Shown here: positions 41,732 through 53,625 of the stretch, piece by piece
Layout: each line of letters opens with the position of its first letter
How positions within the stretch are numbered: the first letter of the stretch is position 1
Assembly: GCF_001499905.1 (NCBI RefSeq)
Contig: NZ_LQIS01000007.1
Coordinates: forward strand, 62,001 to 126,000
Length of the DNA stretch: 64,000 nucleotides
Reading direction: 5' to 3'
Source of the DNA: Mycobacterium sp. GA-1285
GTDB taxonomy: Bacteria; Actinomycetota; Actinomycetes; Mycobacteriales; Mycobacteriaceae
The notes under the pieces: generated by a model
The model's input: the letters and a program-made list of their open reading frames with translations, nothing else
The model's database searches: none
What the model was told of the DNA's origin: nothing
Position numbers and translations under genes: made by a program

Positions 41732-42208
41732 TTATTCCGTTGCCCCATCAGGCTTCTCCGACGGGTCGGGAGGAGACTTACAGCAATGCTGCAACCACAG
41801 CGCGGCAACCACCAGAGCCAGTGCGCACCCCGCGGCCACCGCGGCGCCCGCGGTGTCCTCGGCAGCCACGCGCAGCACGGAGCGCCGTGGCAACAGGTAG
41901 ACCAGTACGGCCGCCCACCAACCGAACACCAGGGCACCCACCCACGCCGACGCCTTGGCGATCACGACGGACCTTGCCACGGCGAGGGGGTTCAACCGGC
42001 CGGATCCCACACCGATCGCGCCGTCGTTGATCTTGGCGCGGACGTAGAACGCCCAGCCCGCTTCGGCGATCGCGACCCCCAGCAGCGAGACGCCCGTCCA
42101 CAGCGTTATCGGCGGGAACCACCGGTACGTCGCGAGCACGAGCAGATAACCGGCGACAGCGGTCAGCACCGCCGCGGCCGCCAGGTCGCGCTTCCTGGTC
42201 GGTCCCAT
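41732..42208 (-). CDS. DUF3180 membrane protein (Rv3605c-like)
   Basis: A 158-residue protein with four predicted transmembrane helices (AAAAVLTAVAGYLLVLATY, ITLWTGVSLLGVAIAEAG, AWVGALVFGWWAAVLVYLL, VAAGCALALVVAALWL), a DUF3180 member. The ATG shares one base with the folK stop, so it is translationally coupled to the folate cluster. Its function is not known. The C-terminus is short and charged (PPDPSEKPDGATE). Confidence 0.8.
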   Translation of the reverse strand: MGPTRKRDLAAAAVLTAVAGYLLVLATYRWFPPITLWTGVSLLGVAIAEAGWAFYVRAKINDGAIGVGSGRLNPLAVARSVVIAKASAWVGALVFGWWAAVLVYLLPRRSVLRVAAEDTAGAAVAAGCALALVVAALWLQHCCKSPPDPSEKPDGATE

Positions 42209-42720
42209 CAGCGCAACACCAACTCGGTGCGGTGGACGCCGCCGCGTTCGCCCGGTTCCAGCGCCGCGAGCAGGTCGTCCACCCGCCGCGGAGTTCCCGC
42301 AACCGTCAACACCGCGTCCGGTTCCACCGCCAGCCAGGGCACGAGCACGAACGCGCGTTGATGGGCTCGCGGATGCGGCAGGGTCAGATCGGCGTCCTGC
42401 AGGAACACCTCCCGACCCTCGTTTCGGCAGGTGACGATGTCGACGTCGAGCGTGCGCGGACCCCATCGTCGTGCGCGGACCCGCTCGGCGGACTGTTCGA
42501 ACTCGTGGGCGCGCCGCAGCCAACCGTGGCCGTCGAGCCCGGGATCGTCGGCGACGAGGACGGCGTTGAGGAACGGGCCCTGTTCGACACCGCCCCACGG
42601 CGCCGTCTCGTACACCGGCGACGCCGCGCGCAGCGCACCGCCGAGCCCGTCGACGACCGACCGCAGCATCGCCAGCCGGTCACCGAGATTCGACCCGATC
42701 GACAGGACCGCGGTGGTCAA
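42208..42720 (-). CDS. folK: HPPK, 2-amino-4-hydroxy-6-hydroxymethyldihydropteridine pyrophosphokinase
   Basis: A 170-residue folate enzyme that transfers pyrophosphate from ATP to 6-hydroxymethyldihydropterin. The family motifs are [11 protein letters not shown] at the N-terminus and [15 protein letters not shown] (two metal-binding Asp) plus [16 protein letters not shown]. The start is TTG 42720 ([10 protein letters not shown]), because it is the only plausible start before the motif; it overlaps the folB stop by four bases. Confidence 0.94.
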   Translation of the reverse strand: MTTAVLSIGSNLGDRLAMLRSVVDGLGGALRAASPVYETAPWGGVEQGPFLNAVLVADDPGLDGHGWLRRAHEFEQSAERVRARRWGPRTLDVDIVTCRNEGREVFLQDADLTLPHPRAHQRAFVLVPWLAVEPDAVLTVAGTPRRVDDLLAALEPGERGGVHRTELVLR

Positions 42721-43094
42721 GGGCCACCCCGACCGCGCCGCGAGCGACGCGCCACCACCGCGACGTCGGAGAACGTCAGCGGGATCGGCGCAGCCGGTTT
42801 GTGCACCACCACCTCGACGGCGTGCACGCGCTCGTCGGTCATGACGTCGTCGGCGATCTCTGCGGCCACCGTCTCGATCAAATCCCGCGGTTGCCCGGCG
42901 ACGATGTCGGCAGCCCGCTGCGCCAGGGCGCCGTAATCCAGGGTATCGGCCAGGTCGTCGCTTGCCGCCGCGGCGGCCAGGTCGATCCAGACCGTGATGT
43001 CGACGATGAATTCCTGGCCGTCGCGGCGCTCATGCTCGTAGACGCCGTGATGGCCGCGAATTCGCAAGCCGCGCAACTCGATTCGGTCAGCCAC
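42717..43094 (-). CDS. folB: Dihydroneopterin aldolase
   Basis: A 125-residue aldolase/epimerase that converts dihydroneopterin to 6-hydroxymethyldihydropterin. Signature segments are [20 protein letters not shown] and the catalytic Lys at [19 protein letters not shown] 43094 (VADRIELRG) is chosen; the longer frame runs inside folP. It overlaps folP by eight bases and folK by four. Confidence 0.94.
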   Translation of the reverse strand: MADRIELRGLRIRGHHGVYEHERRDGQEFIVDITVWIDLAAAAASDDLADTLDYGALAQRAADIVAGQPRDLIETVAAEIADDVMTDERVHAVEVVVHKPAAPIPLTFSDVAVVARRSRRGRGGP

Positions 43095-43908
43095 GAGACC
43101 ACGCCTCCAACACCTTGATCGCGTCGACCGAGGCGCGCACATCGTGCACCCGCACGCCCCAGGCGCCGTGCAGGCCGGCCAGCGCCGAGATCACCGCCGT
43201 CGCGGTCTCCCGCCCGTCCGGCGGTCGCGGTTGCCCGTCGGCGTCCGCCAGCAGCGTGCCGAGGAAGCGTTTGCGGGATGCGCCGACCAACACCGGGATG
43301 CCGGTGGCGACGAATTCCGGAAGCGCATGCAGCAGCGCCCAGTTGTGCTCGCCCGTCTTGGCGAAGCCCAGACCCGGGTCGATGACCAGGTTGGTTGCGT
43401 CGACCCCGGCGGCCACCGCAGCGTCCACACCGGCGAGCAGTTCGGTCCGAACCTCGTCGACCACGTTCCGGTAGGCGGGTATCGCGTGGGGCCGGTCCGC
43501 GCCCACCGACCGCCAATGCATCAGCACCCATGGCACCTTCGCGTCGGCGAGCAACGGCGCCATGTCGGGGTCCGCGCGCCCCCCGGAGACGTCGTTGACG
43601 ATCTGGGCACCGTTCTCCAACGCCGCCCGCGCGACGTCGGCGTGCATGGTGTCGATGCTGACGGTGACACCTTGGGCGGCGAGCTCCCTGATGACCGGGC
43701 ACACCCGCGATTTCTCGACTTCGGGGTCGATTCGGGTGGCTCCGGGGCGGGTGGACTCACCGCCCACGTCGACGATTTCCGCGCCTTCGGCGACCAGCTC
43801 GAGGCCGTGCTCGACGGCGCGGTCGCGGTCGAGGAACAGCCCTCCGTCGGAGAAGGAGTCGTCGGTGACGTTCACGACCCCCATGACCCGCACCCGTGTC
43901 GAGTTCAC
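43087..43908 (-). CDS. folP: Dihydropteroate synthase
   Basis: A 273-residue TIM-barrel enzyme joining p-aminobenzoate to the pterin pyrophosphate; it is the sulfonamide target. Signatures are [16 protein letters not shown] (pterin site), GGESTRPGA (loop), [13 protein letters not shown] and [11 protein letters not shown]. The GTG at 43908 gives the usual mycobacterial length; it overlaps the folE stop by four bases. Confidence 0.95.
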   Translation of the reverse strand: MNSTRVRVMGVVNVTDDSFSDGGLFLDRDRAVEHGLELVAEGAEIVDVGGESTRPGATRIDPEVEKSRVCPVIRELAAQGVTVSIDTMHADVARAALENGAQIVNDVSGGRADPDMAPLLADAKVPWVLMHWRSVGADRPHAIPAYRNVVDEVRTELLAGVDAAVAAGVDATNLVIDPGLGFAKTGEHNWALLHALPEFVATGIPVLVGASRKRFLGTLLADADGQPRPPDGRETATAVISALAGLHGAWGVRVHDVRASVDAIKVLEAWSRG

Positions 43909-44513
43909 TTGCGCAGGATCAGGTCCAGCGCCTCGGCCCTCGATGCCGCGTCGACCTTGAACTGCCCGCGCACAGCCGATGTGGTGGTCACCGCACCCGG
44001 CTTGCGGACCCCGCGCATCGCCATGCACAGATGCTCGGCCTCGACCACGACGATCACGCCCCGCGGATCGAGCTTGCGCATCATCGCGTCAGCGATCTGA
44101 CCGGTGAGCCGTTCCTGCACCTGCGGCCGCTTGGCGTAGAGATCGACGAGCCTGGCGATCTTGGACAGCCCGGTGACACGGCCGTCCTGGCCCGGGATGT
44201 AGCCCACGTGCGCGACGCCGTGGAACGACACCAGGTGATGCTCGCAGGTCGAGTACATCGGGATCTGCTTGACGAGCACCATCTCGTCGTGCTGCTCGTC
44301 GAAGGTGGTGTCCAGCACCGAATCCGGATCGATGTAGAGGCCGGCGAACAGCTCCTTGTATGCGCGCGCCACCCGCGCAGGCGTGGACTCCAGCCCGTGC
44401 CGGTCGGGGTCCTCCCCCACCGCGAGCAGCAGTTCACGGACGGCCGCCTCAGCGCGTTGCTGGTCGAAGTTGGCGGGGCTGAAGGTGACAGAGTTGTGCT
44501 GCGACTGCGCCAA
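43905..44513 (-). CDS. folE: GTP cyclohydrolase I
   Basis: A 202-residue enzyme that starts folate synthesis by making 7,8-dihydroneopterin triphosphate. Zinc ligands are in STCEHHL (Cys, His) and EHLCMAMRG (Cys); the GTP site [20 protein letters not shown] is intact. The start is a TTG at 44513 because AGGAGG lies five bases upstream and the resulting length equals that of M. tuberculosis FolE. It follows ftsH by 29 bases and heads folE-folP-folB-folK. Confidence 0.95.
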   Translation of the reverse strand: MAQSQHNSVTFSPANFDQQRAEAAVRELLLAVGEDPDRHGLESTPARVARAYKELFAGLYIDPDSVLDTTFDEQHDEMVLVKQIPMYSTCEHHLVSFHGVAHVGYIPGQDGRVTGLSKIARLVDLYAKRPQVQERLTGQIADAMMRKLDPRGVIVVVEAEHLCMAMRGVRKPGAVTTTSAVRGQFKVDAASRAEALDLILRK

Positions 44514-44542
44514 TGGAGCCTCCTGTGCGCCGGTTCGGCCGG

Positions 44543-46855
<2,313 letters not shown>

Positions 46856-47056
46856 CAACTATCCGTCGTCGAAACTTCGAAACCTCTCCAACAAGTCGCA
46901 GTTGGAATAGTTCAGGTTACCGCTAGACCAACGAACCAAGGTTCCCGACGGTTGTCCGCCGACGTCCCGCCGAACGTGGGTTACCCGCACGCTGTCGGCC
47001 GTGGCGGCGTGCTTCACGCACACACTCGCGCCGAGGACTGTGCTTGGGTGGTGATC

Positions 47057-48019
47057 GTGCTGCCCTTCACCGAGCGGTTCGTCGATACGAACGGTGTGCG
47101 CCTGCGAGTGCTCGAGGCCGGCGAACCGGACGCCCCGCTGGTGGTGCTTGCCCATGGTTTTCCCGAACTGGCCTTCTCCTGGCGTCATCAACTGCCCGCG
47201 CTCGCCGCGGCCGGCTATCACGTGCTGGCCCCCGATCAGCGCGGCTACGGGCGGTCGTCGAAACCCGAGGCCGTCGATGCCTACACCGTCGTCGAGCTCA
47301 GCGCCGACATCGTCGGCCTGCTCGACGACGCGGGCGCCGACCGCGCCGTCATCGTCGGGCACGACTTCGGCGGTGTGGTGGCCTGGGCGGCACCGCTGCT
47401 GCATCCGGACCGGTTCGCCGGCGTGGCCGGTGTCTGCACACCGCCGGTACCGCGCTCGCGGGTGCCCACCACGCTGGCGTTCCGACGCATCTTCGGCGAG
47501 AAGTTCTTCTACATCCTCTACTACCAGGAGCCGGGCCCGGCCGACGCGGAATTGAATCGCGACCCCGCCACCTCGATGCGAAAGCTCTTCGCCTCGACCG
47601 CATCGTCCAGGGACGGGCTCGTCGGCGAGGCGATGACCCGTCCGGGACCGCAGGGTTTCCTCGCCCGCCTCCCGGACCCCGGCGGCCTGCCCGAATGGAT
47701 CAGCCAGGCCGAGTTCGACTACTACGTCGACGAGTTCACCCGCACCGGCTTCACCCCCGCACTCAACTGGTACCGCTGCTTCGACCGCAACTGGGAGCTG
47801 ACTGCGACCACCCCCGCCGCCACGATCGACGTCCCCGCGTTGTTCGTGGGCGGCACCGATGATCCGACCCTGGCGTACACGCCGCGGCACCGCGCCCGCG
47901 AGGTGGTTTCCGGGGATTACCGCGAGGTGATGATCGACGGCGGTCACTGGCTGCCACAGGAGCGGCCCGCCGCGGTCAACGCCGCGCTGCTGGAGTTCTT
48001 GAACAGATTGGACTGGTGA
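47057..48019 (+). CDS. ephA: Epoxide hydrolase EphA-like
   Basis: A 320-residue alpha/beta-hydrolase-fold epoxide hydrolase. The nucleophile Asp is in VGHDFGGVVAW, the oxyanion HGFPELAFSW, active-site tyrosines in FFYILYYQEPG and the catalytic His in DGGHWLPQERP, matching M. tuberculosis EphA. It probably detoxifies or processes lipid epoxides. Start GTG 47057 (VLPFTERFVDTNGVRLRV); other GTGs lie three and two codons upstream. A very long upstream open frame antisense to ftsH is artefactual. It abuts the dehydrogenase gene. Confidence 0.9.
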   Translation: MLPFTERFVDTNGVRLRVLEAGEPDAPLVVLAHGFPELAFSWRHQLPALAAAGYHVLAPDQRGYGRSSKPEAVDAYTVVELSADIVGLLDDAGADRAVIVGHDFGGVVAWAAPLLHPDRFAGVAGVCTPPVPRSRVPTTLAFRRIFGEKFFYILYYQEPGPADAELNRDPATSMRKLFASTASSRDGLVGEAMTRPGPQGFLARLPDPGGLPEWISQAEFDYYVDEFTRTGFTPALNWYRCFDRNWELTATTPAATIDVPALFVGGTDDPTLAYTPRHRAREVVSGDYREVMIDGGHWLPQERPAAVNAALLEFLNRLDW

Positions 48020-49039
48020 ATGCGCGCTGCCGTACTTCGACACGGACAGATGGTGGTCCGCGACGACGTGCCCGAACCTGTTCCGCGACAGGGTCAGGTG
48101 CTGGTCGCGGTCAGCGCCTGCGGAATCTGCGGCTCCGATCTGCACTTCGCCAAGCACGGCGACGAGATGGTGCGGCTCACCCGCGAGATCACCGGAATGC
48201 CGGTGCAGGGTGGCCTGCCCGTCGACCTCGGCAGCGACGTGTTCATGGGCCATGAATTCAGCGCCGAAGTCCTCGAGGCCGGACCCGATACCGACGCGCA
48301 CCCACCGGGAACTCTTGTCACGTCGCTCCCGGTGTTGTTGTCTCCCAAGGGCTTCGAACCAATCATGTCCAGTAATACGGTGCTCGGCGGGTACGCCGAG
48401 CGGATGCTGTTGTCGGTGCCGTTGCTGCTGCGCGTGCCCGAGGGCGTCGATCCCCGGCACGCCGCACTGACCGAACCGATGGCCGTCGGACTGCACGCGG
48501 TCAACAAATCCGCGATCACCCCCGACGAGGCCGCGCTGGTGATCGGTTGCGGCCCGATCGGCATCGCGATCGTGGCCGCGCTTCGACTCAAGGGCGTGGA
48601 AAACATTGCAGCGGCTGACTTTTCGGTGCGTCGACGGGAACTCGCCGCGACGATGGGCGCTCACGTGACGCTGGACCCGGCGGAGGGCTCGCCGTTCGAC
48701 AGCGCGACACCCGCGGTGATCTTCGAGGCCGTCGGCGTCCCCGGCATCATCGACGACGTGATGCGACAGGCCCCGTTGGGCAGCCGTCTGGTGGTCGCCG
48801 GGGTGTGCATGCAGCCCGACACCGTCACGCCGCTGTTCGGCATCGCGAAGGAGATCAACGTGCAGTTCGTGAACTCCTACGACTACCACGAATTCGGGGA
48901 GACGTTGCGCGCCATCGCCGACGGGCGCATCGATGTCTCGCCGCTGATCACCGGCGAGGTGGGCCTCGACGGGGTCGGTGCCGCATTCGACGAACTCGCC
49001 GATCCCGACACGCACTGCAAGATCATGGTGACACCCTGA
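48020..49039 (+). CDS. Zinc-binding medium-chain alcohol dehydrogenase
   Basis: A 339-residue MDR-family dehydrogenase. Catalytic zinc residues are CGICGSDLH (Cys), GHEFSAE (His-Glu) and an additional acidic ligand; the NAD(P) site is VIGCGPIGIAIVAA. The lobe of four cysteines that binds structural zinc is absent, so it is the single-zinc type. The substrate is not evident. Its ATG directly follows the ephA stop, so the two are co-transcribed and could act on epoxide-derived diols/alcohols in turn (inference). Confidence 0.85.
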   Translation: MRAAVLRHGQMVVRDDVPEPVPRQGQVLVAVSACGICGSDLHFAKHGDEMVRLTREITGMPVQGGLPVDLGSDVFMGHEFSAEVLEAGPDTDAHPPGTLVTSLPVLLSPKGFEPIMSSNTVLGGYAERMLLSVPLLLRVPEGVDPRHAALTEPMAVGLHAVNKSAITPDEAALVIGCGPIGIAIVAALRLKGVENIAAADFSVRRRELAATMGAHVTLDPAEGSPFDSATPAVIFEAVGVPGIIDDVMRQAPLGSRLVVAGVCMQPDTVTPLFGIAKEINVQFVNSYDYHEFGETLRAIADGRIDVSPLITGEVGLDGVGAAFDELADPDTHCKIMVTP

Positions 49040-49055
49040 CGGTAGGGTGCCAGCC

Positions 49056-49805
49056 ATGCCAATCGCTGCCCGTGCGAAGACGCCCTCCCGAATCCTTGCA
49101 GCCGCGGCGGTGGGGTTCATCGCCCTGCTCTCGGGCTGCGACGCGAAGGCCGCCCCCGCGTTCACCAACAGCGACGACAGCGCACCTCGTCAGGTGACGG
49201 TCGTCGGCACCGGCGAGGTGCTCGGCACACCCGACACGCTGACGATCGACGCGGGCATGGAGGTCGTCGCCGCCGACGCCGCCGGCGCACTGAACCAGAC
49301 CAGCCAACTACAGCGCGGCGTCATCGATGCGCTGGTCGACTCGGGCATTGACCGCAAGGACATCAACACCTCTCAGGTGAGCGTGCAGCCGCAGTACGCC
49401 GGGGGCGACGGCTCGAACGTCAACGGCTACCGGGCGACGAACACGATCGACATCAAGGTCCGCGACCTCGACACGGCGCCAGAGGTGTTCGAGATCATCG
49501 CCGACAGGGGCGGCAACGCGACGAGGATCAACGACGTCACCCTCGCCATCGAGGACGACTCGCAGCTGGTGCGCGAAGCCCGTTCCCGGGCCTTCAACGA
49601 CGCCAAGAGCCGCGCCGAACAGTACGCGCTGCTGGCCGAGTTGGACCTCGGCAAGGTCATCTCGATCTCCGAGGTGCCGTCGTCGACACCGCCGGCGCCG
49701 TATCCGACTCAGCGCGGCCCGGCAGCCGAGATGGCGGCGGTGCCCATCGAGCCGGGTCAGCAGGCCGTCGGCTTCAACGTGACCGTGGTCTACGAGCTGA
49801 CCTGA
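49056..49805 (+). CDS. lpqG: Lipoprotein LpqG, SIMPL (DUF541) domain
   Basis: A 249-residue secreted lipoprotein with signal peptide and lipobox (ALLSGCDAK). The mature part is a SIMPL/DUF541 domain (QVTVVGTGEVLGTPDTLTID to GFNVTVVYEL). The domain is found in periplasmic and outer-layer proteins of unknown biochemical function. ATG 49056 follows a GTAGGG ribosome-like site; GTG 49047 is possible. Its place near hpt matches Rv3623 in M. tuberculosis. Confidence 0.86.
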   Translation: MPIAARAKTPSRILAAAAVGFIALLSGCDAKAAPAFTNSDDSAPRQVTVVGTGEVLGTPDTLTIDAGMEVVAADAAGALNQTSQLQRGVIDALVDSGIDRKDINTSQVSVQPQYAGGDGSNVNGYRATNTIDIKVRDLDTAPEVFEIIADRGGNATRINDVTLAIEDDSQLVREARSRAFNDAKSRAEQYALLAELDLGKVISISEVPSSTPPAPYPTQRGPAAEMAAVPIEPGQQAVGFNVTVVYELT

Positions 49806-49822
49806 GCCGACGCCGTGGGCAC

Positions 49823-52051
49823 TCAGCCCGCGGGGGCGATGTCCACCGGGATGCCGTTGAGCACCGCGGTGCCCGACAGCGGATCCAGATGGCTGCCGTC
49901 GTTGAGCTGGTTGACATTCACCCCGGGCGCACCGGCCGCGACTCGTTGACCCGTGCCGTCACGGTCGTGACCCCAGCCGTGCGGTAAGGACACCACACCG
50001 CGCCGCATGTCCGGCGTGATCTCGATCGGCGCCAGCAGCTCGCCCCCGGGGCCCTTGACGACAGCGGTGTCGGTCAGGCCGAGCTCGGCCGCGTCGTCGG
50101 GGTGGATGCGCAGCGTGCACTGGTTGGAGCCACCCGACAGCGCGGGCAGGTTGTGCATCCAGCTGTTGTTCGACCGCAGGTGCCGTCGCCCGATGAGCAC
50201 GAAACCGTCGGCGCGCACGCCGAGCGCATCCCGCAGCCGCGCGACCTCCGCGGTCAGCTGGGGTGGTGCGAGCTCGATCCGGCCGGACGGCGCCCGCAGC
50301 ACCTCGGTCAGACGCGGTCGCAACGGGCCCAGGTCGATGCCATGCGGTGCGGCCTTGAGCTTGGCCAGCGTGAGACCGTCGGGGTGGGCGCCGAACCCAT
50401 CGCCGTAGGCGCCGAGCCGCAGCATCATGTCGAGGCGCCGTTCGTAACCGGGAGCCGCGGGCAGCATCGCGGTCAGTTCGTCGACGGACCGCCCGGCCAC
50501 TGGCGACTCCGGATCGGCGGTCTCTTTGGCCAGCGTCGCGGCGATCACCTGATCGTCGACCAGCATCGGATCGGCGCCGGGACCCAGACCGTAGAGGATC
50601 AGCGCGATGCGCGCGAGGATCTCGGCTTCGTCGGGTCGGTCGGTCGACGGGAGGGCAGGCGGGGAATACCGCGCGTTGTTGCGCACGGCGAGGCTGTTGA
50701 GCGCGACGTCGAAGTGTGCGCTGCGCGACGGCGGAGGCGGCGGCAGGATGACGTCGGCGTGCCGGGTGGTCTCGTTCAGGTACGGGTCGACGCTCAGCAT
50801 GAACTCGACACCGTCGAGCGCCCTGTCGAGGCGTTCACCGTCGGGCGCCGAGAGCACCGGATTGCCCGCGATCGTGATGATCGCCTTGATCTGCCCGTCG
50901 CCGGGGGTGTCGATCTCTTCCGCCAGCGCCGCGGCCGGAAACTCCGACAGCACTTCGGGATAACCCGACACGCGGCTGTGCCAGCGCCCGGTTCGAAAGC
51001 CGCGGCCCGGCTTGGGCGGCCGTGGCGCGGGCGCGATCGGCGACTGCGGGAACATCGCGCCGCCGGGACGGTCCAGGTTGCCGGTGAGGACGTTCACCAC
51101 GTCGACGAGCCAGCTGCCCAAGGTGCCGAATTCCACGGTGGACGTGCCGATCCGGCCGTACACCGCGGCCGACGGCGCCGCCGCGAGTTCGCGTGCGAGC
51201 GTACGGATATCGTCTGCGGACACCCCGCAGTAGGCCGCGACCGCATCCGGTGAGAAGTCGGCGGCGAGCGCACGCACCAACTCGACACCGTCGACGTGCC
51301 CTTCGAGATCTTTCAGGTCGGCGAGGTTTTCGTCGAACAGAACTTGTACGACGCCCAGAAGCAACGCCGCGTCGGTGCCGGGCCGCGGTGCCAGGTGACG
51401 GTCGGCGAGCTCGGCGGTGCGGGTGCGGGCGGGATCGATGACCACGAGGCGGCCGCCGCGTCTGCGCAGGGCGCGCAGCTTGCCGGGGAAATCGGCCGCT
51501 GTCGCCAGACTGCCGTTGGACACAAGGGGATTCGCACCGATGACCACGAGATAATCGGTGCGGTCGAGATCGGGCACGGTGAACGCGACCGGGCTGCCGA
51601 ACATCAGCCCCAGCGCGACGTGTTTCGGCATCTGATCGAGGGTGCTCGCCGAGTAGACCTGCCGGGTGCCCAGCGCCTTCACGACCAGCGGCGTGTAGAG
51701 ACCACCGGCGATGGTGTGGGCGTTCGGGTTGCCCAGATAGACGCCGACGGCTGCGCCGCCGTGTTCGGCGATGACGCCGCCGAGACCCTCGGCGACCGCC
51801 GCGAACGCCTCCTCCCAGGTCGCTTCCGTCAGCGCGCCGTCGCGCCGGATCAACGGCCGGGTCAACCGGTCGGGGTCGTTGTCCAGTTCGGCGAAGCTGG
51901 CGCCCTTCGGGCAGATGAAACCGTGGCTGAACACGTCGTCTTTGTCGCCGCGGGCGCCGGTCACGCGACCGTCGTCGATGGTCAGGACCAGACCGCAGGT
52001 GGCTTCGCACAGCGGGCAGATGCGAAGGGCTGTCTCGCGCATGCCCCTCAT
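49823..52051 (-). CDS. Molybdopterin-dependent oxidoreductase (DMSO reductase family)
   Basis: A 742-residue protein. The N-terminus has an [4Fe-4S] site (CPLCEATCGL and FICPKGA), and the MGD-binding folds follow (NPLVSNGSLATAADFPG, GNLDRPGGAMFP, and the C-terminal MGD domain near NNSWMHNLPAL). It resembles formate dehydrogenase/nitrate reductase-like catalytic subunits, but the electron donor and Mo ligand cannot be assigned with certainty. It ends by converging on lpqG. M. tuberculosis has no such gene here, so it is an insertion relative to that genome. Confidence 0.85.
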   Translation of the reverse strand: MRGMRETALRICPLCEATCGLVLTIDDGRVTGARGDKDDVFSHGFICPKGASFAELDNDPDRLTRPLIRRDGALTEATWEEAFAAVAEGLGGVIAEHGGAAVGVYLGNPNAHTIAGGLYTPLVVKALGTRQVYSASTLDQMPKHVALGLMFGSPVAFTVPDLDRTDYLVVIGANPLVSNGSLATAADFPGKLRALRRRGGRLVVIDPARTRTAELADRHLAPRPGTDAALLLGVVQVLFDENLADLKDLEGHVDGVELVRALAADFSPDAVAAYCGVSADDIRTLARELAAAPSAAVYGRIGTSTVEFGTLGSWLVDVVNVLTGNLDRPGGAMFPQSPIAPAPRPPKPGRGFRTGRWHSRVSGYPEVLSEFPAAALAEEIDTPGDGQIKAIITIAGNPVLSAPDGERLDRALDGVEFMLSVDPYLNETTRHADVILPPPPPSRSAHFDVALNSLAVRNNARYSPPALPSTDRPDEAEILARIALILYGLGPGADPMLVDDQVIAATLAKETADPESPVAGRSVDELTAMLPAAPGYERRLDMMLRLGAYGDGFGAHPDGLTLAKLKAAPHGIDLGPLRPRLTEVLRAPSGRIELAPPQLTAEVARLRDALGVRADGFVLIGRRHLRSNNSWMHNLPALSGGSNQCTLRIHPDDAAELGLTDTAVVKGPGGELLAPIEITPDMRRGVVSLPHGWGHDRDGTGQRVAAGAPGVNVNQLNDGSHLDPLSGTAVLNGIPVDIAPAG

Positions 52052-52061
52052 CTTGCGCCGT

Positions 52062-52652
52062 TCAGTGCTGCTCGTACACCTTCGGGTCCAGCGTGCCGAT
52101 GTAGTCGAGGTCGCGGTAGCGCTCGGCGTAGTCCAGGCCGTAGCCGACGACGAACTCGTTGGGGATGTCGAAGCCCACGTGCGCGATGTCGACGTCGGCG
52201 CGCACCGCGTCGGGCTTTCGCAGCAGCGCGCACACCCGAAGCGAGCGGGGATGGCGGGTTGCGAGGTTGCGCAGCAACCACGACAGGGTCAGCCCGGAGT
52301 CGACGATGTCCTCGACGATGAGCACGTCGCGGCCGTTGATGTCGCGGTCGAGGTCTTTGAGGATGCGCACCACACCGGATGACGAAGTCGACGAACCGTA
52401 GGAGCTGACCGCCATGAACTCCAGCTGGGTCGGCAGCGGGATCGCGCGCGCCAGGTCCGTGACGAAGAAGACCGCGCCCTTGAGCACGGTCACCAGCAGC
52501 AGATCTTGGCCGTTGGCGGCGACGGTCTCGCGGTACTCCTCACCGATCAGGGCGCCGAGCTCGGCGATCTTCGCCTGGATCTCGTCGGACGACAGCAGCA
52601 CCGACTTGATGTCACCGGTATACAAATCGGCGTATCCTTCAGGCACGGGCAC
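52062..52652 (-). CDS. hpt: Hypoxanthine-guanine phosphoribosyltransferase
   Basis: A 196-residue purine salvage enzyme that makes IMP/GMP from the bases and PRPP. The PRPP motif [16 protein letters not shown] and flexible-loop region [11 protein letters not shown] are intact, and [15 protein letters not shown] is typical. The start is GTG 52652 or 52646. It overlaps tilS by 14 bases, a conserved arrangement, and its stop is close to the molybdoenzyme. Confidence 0.95.
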   Translation of the reverse strand: MPVPEGYADLYTGDIKSVLLSSDEIQAKIAELGALIGEEYRETVAANGQDLLLVTVLKGAVFFVTDLARAIPLPTQLEFMAVSSYGSSTSSSGVVRILKDLDRDINGRDVLIVEDIVDSGLTLSWLLRNLATRHPRSLRVCALLRKPDAVRADVDIAHVGFDIPNEFVVGYGLDYAERYRDLDYIGTLDPKVYEQH

Positions 52653-53625
52653 AGTTTTTCATGGTTCGCACCGGCTCCGTGTGCAGGGTCAGCATGCCGC
52701 CGCGCCGCCCCGCGATCAGCCGTCGCTCGCGAAGCGGCGATCCCACCGCGACACCCCCTTGGCCTCGCCACGCCGTGACGAGGGCGTCGACCGCGCGGAT
52801 CTGCTTGTCGGTCAGCCCGGTGGCACCACCGTCGAGCAGCCACCGTCGAATCACCCTGCGCCGCAGCCCCTCTGGAAGGAGGGCCAGCTCCGCTCCGTCG
52901 AGTGCGTCGCCGTGCCGCAGCCCGGTCAGTGCGCGCTCGGCCAGTTCGTCGAGGGTGTCGGTGTCGGCGCGCAACGCGCCGGCGGTGCGGGCCAACGCCT
53001 CGGCGACCCCACCGCCGAGAACGTCTTCGAGCAGCGGCAGCACCTCCTCACGCAGGCGAACCCTGGTGAACCTGCGGTCGGAGTTGTGCGGGTCCTGCCA
53101 CGGCGTGAGATCGAGCTCGGCACACACGGCCCGCGTCATCGCCCGCCGAACGCCGAGCAGGGGCCGGCACCACGGAGGATCCCACGGTCGCATGCCGGCG
53201 ATCGAACGCGGCCCGGAGCCGCGGCCCAAACCCAGCAACACCGTCTCGGCCTGGTCGTCCAGCGTGTGCCCCAGCAGCACGGGCATTCCGTCCCGCGCGG
53301 CGTCCAGCGCAAGGTAGCGAGCGCTGCGCGCGGCGGCTTCGGGACCACCCGCCGTCCCGATGTCGACGGTGATCACCTGTGCTGCAACGCATCCCGCGGA
53401 CAACGCCTGCTTGCGCGCGGTCTCCGCCACGGCGGCGGAGTCGGGCTGCAACCGATGGTCGACGATCAGCGCGGTGGTCGGTTTGAGGCCCGCCGCGACC
53501 GCGGTCAATGCCAGCGAATCGGGACCTCCCGACAGTGCGACGCACCAGCGGTCACCGGCGTCGAAGTCGCGGTCGAACGCCCCGATCGCCGCCCGGAGCG
53601 CGGCTACAGCACCCTGTCGATCCAT
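52639..53625 (-). CDS. tilS: tRNA(Ile)-lysidine synthase
   Basis: A 328-residue enzyme that modifies C34 of tRNA-Ile2 to lysidine so that it reads AUA. The PP-loop [17 protein letters not shown] and [14 protein letters not shown] are present, and the C-terminal domain is shorter than in E. coli, as usual in actinobacteria. ATG 53625 is chosen. It overlaps hpt and, by 22 bases, the upstream metalloprotease gene. Confidence 0.94.
   Translation of the reverse strand: MDRQGAVAALRAAIGAFDRDFDAGDRWCVALSGGPDSLALTAVAAGLKPTTALIVDHRLQPDSAAVAETARKQALSAGCVAAQVITVDIGTAGGPEAAARSARYLALDAARDGMPVLLGHTLDDQAETVLLGLGRGSGPRSIAGMRPWDPPWCRPLLGVRRAMTRAVCAELDLTPWQDPHNSDRRFTRVRLREEVLPLLEDVLGGGVAEALARTAGALRADTDTLDELAERALTGLRHGDALDGAELALLPEGLRRRVIRRWLLDGGATGLTDKQIRAVDALVTAWRGQGGVAVGSPLRERRLIAGRRGGMLTLHTEPVRTMKNCARA

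Noticed and set aside
46859..49168. 769-codon open frame on the minus strand opposite ephA and the dehydrogenase gene
   Set aside because: Both plus-strand genes have full family motifs and the antisense translation has no motif, only composition typical of high-GC shadow frames.
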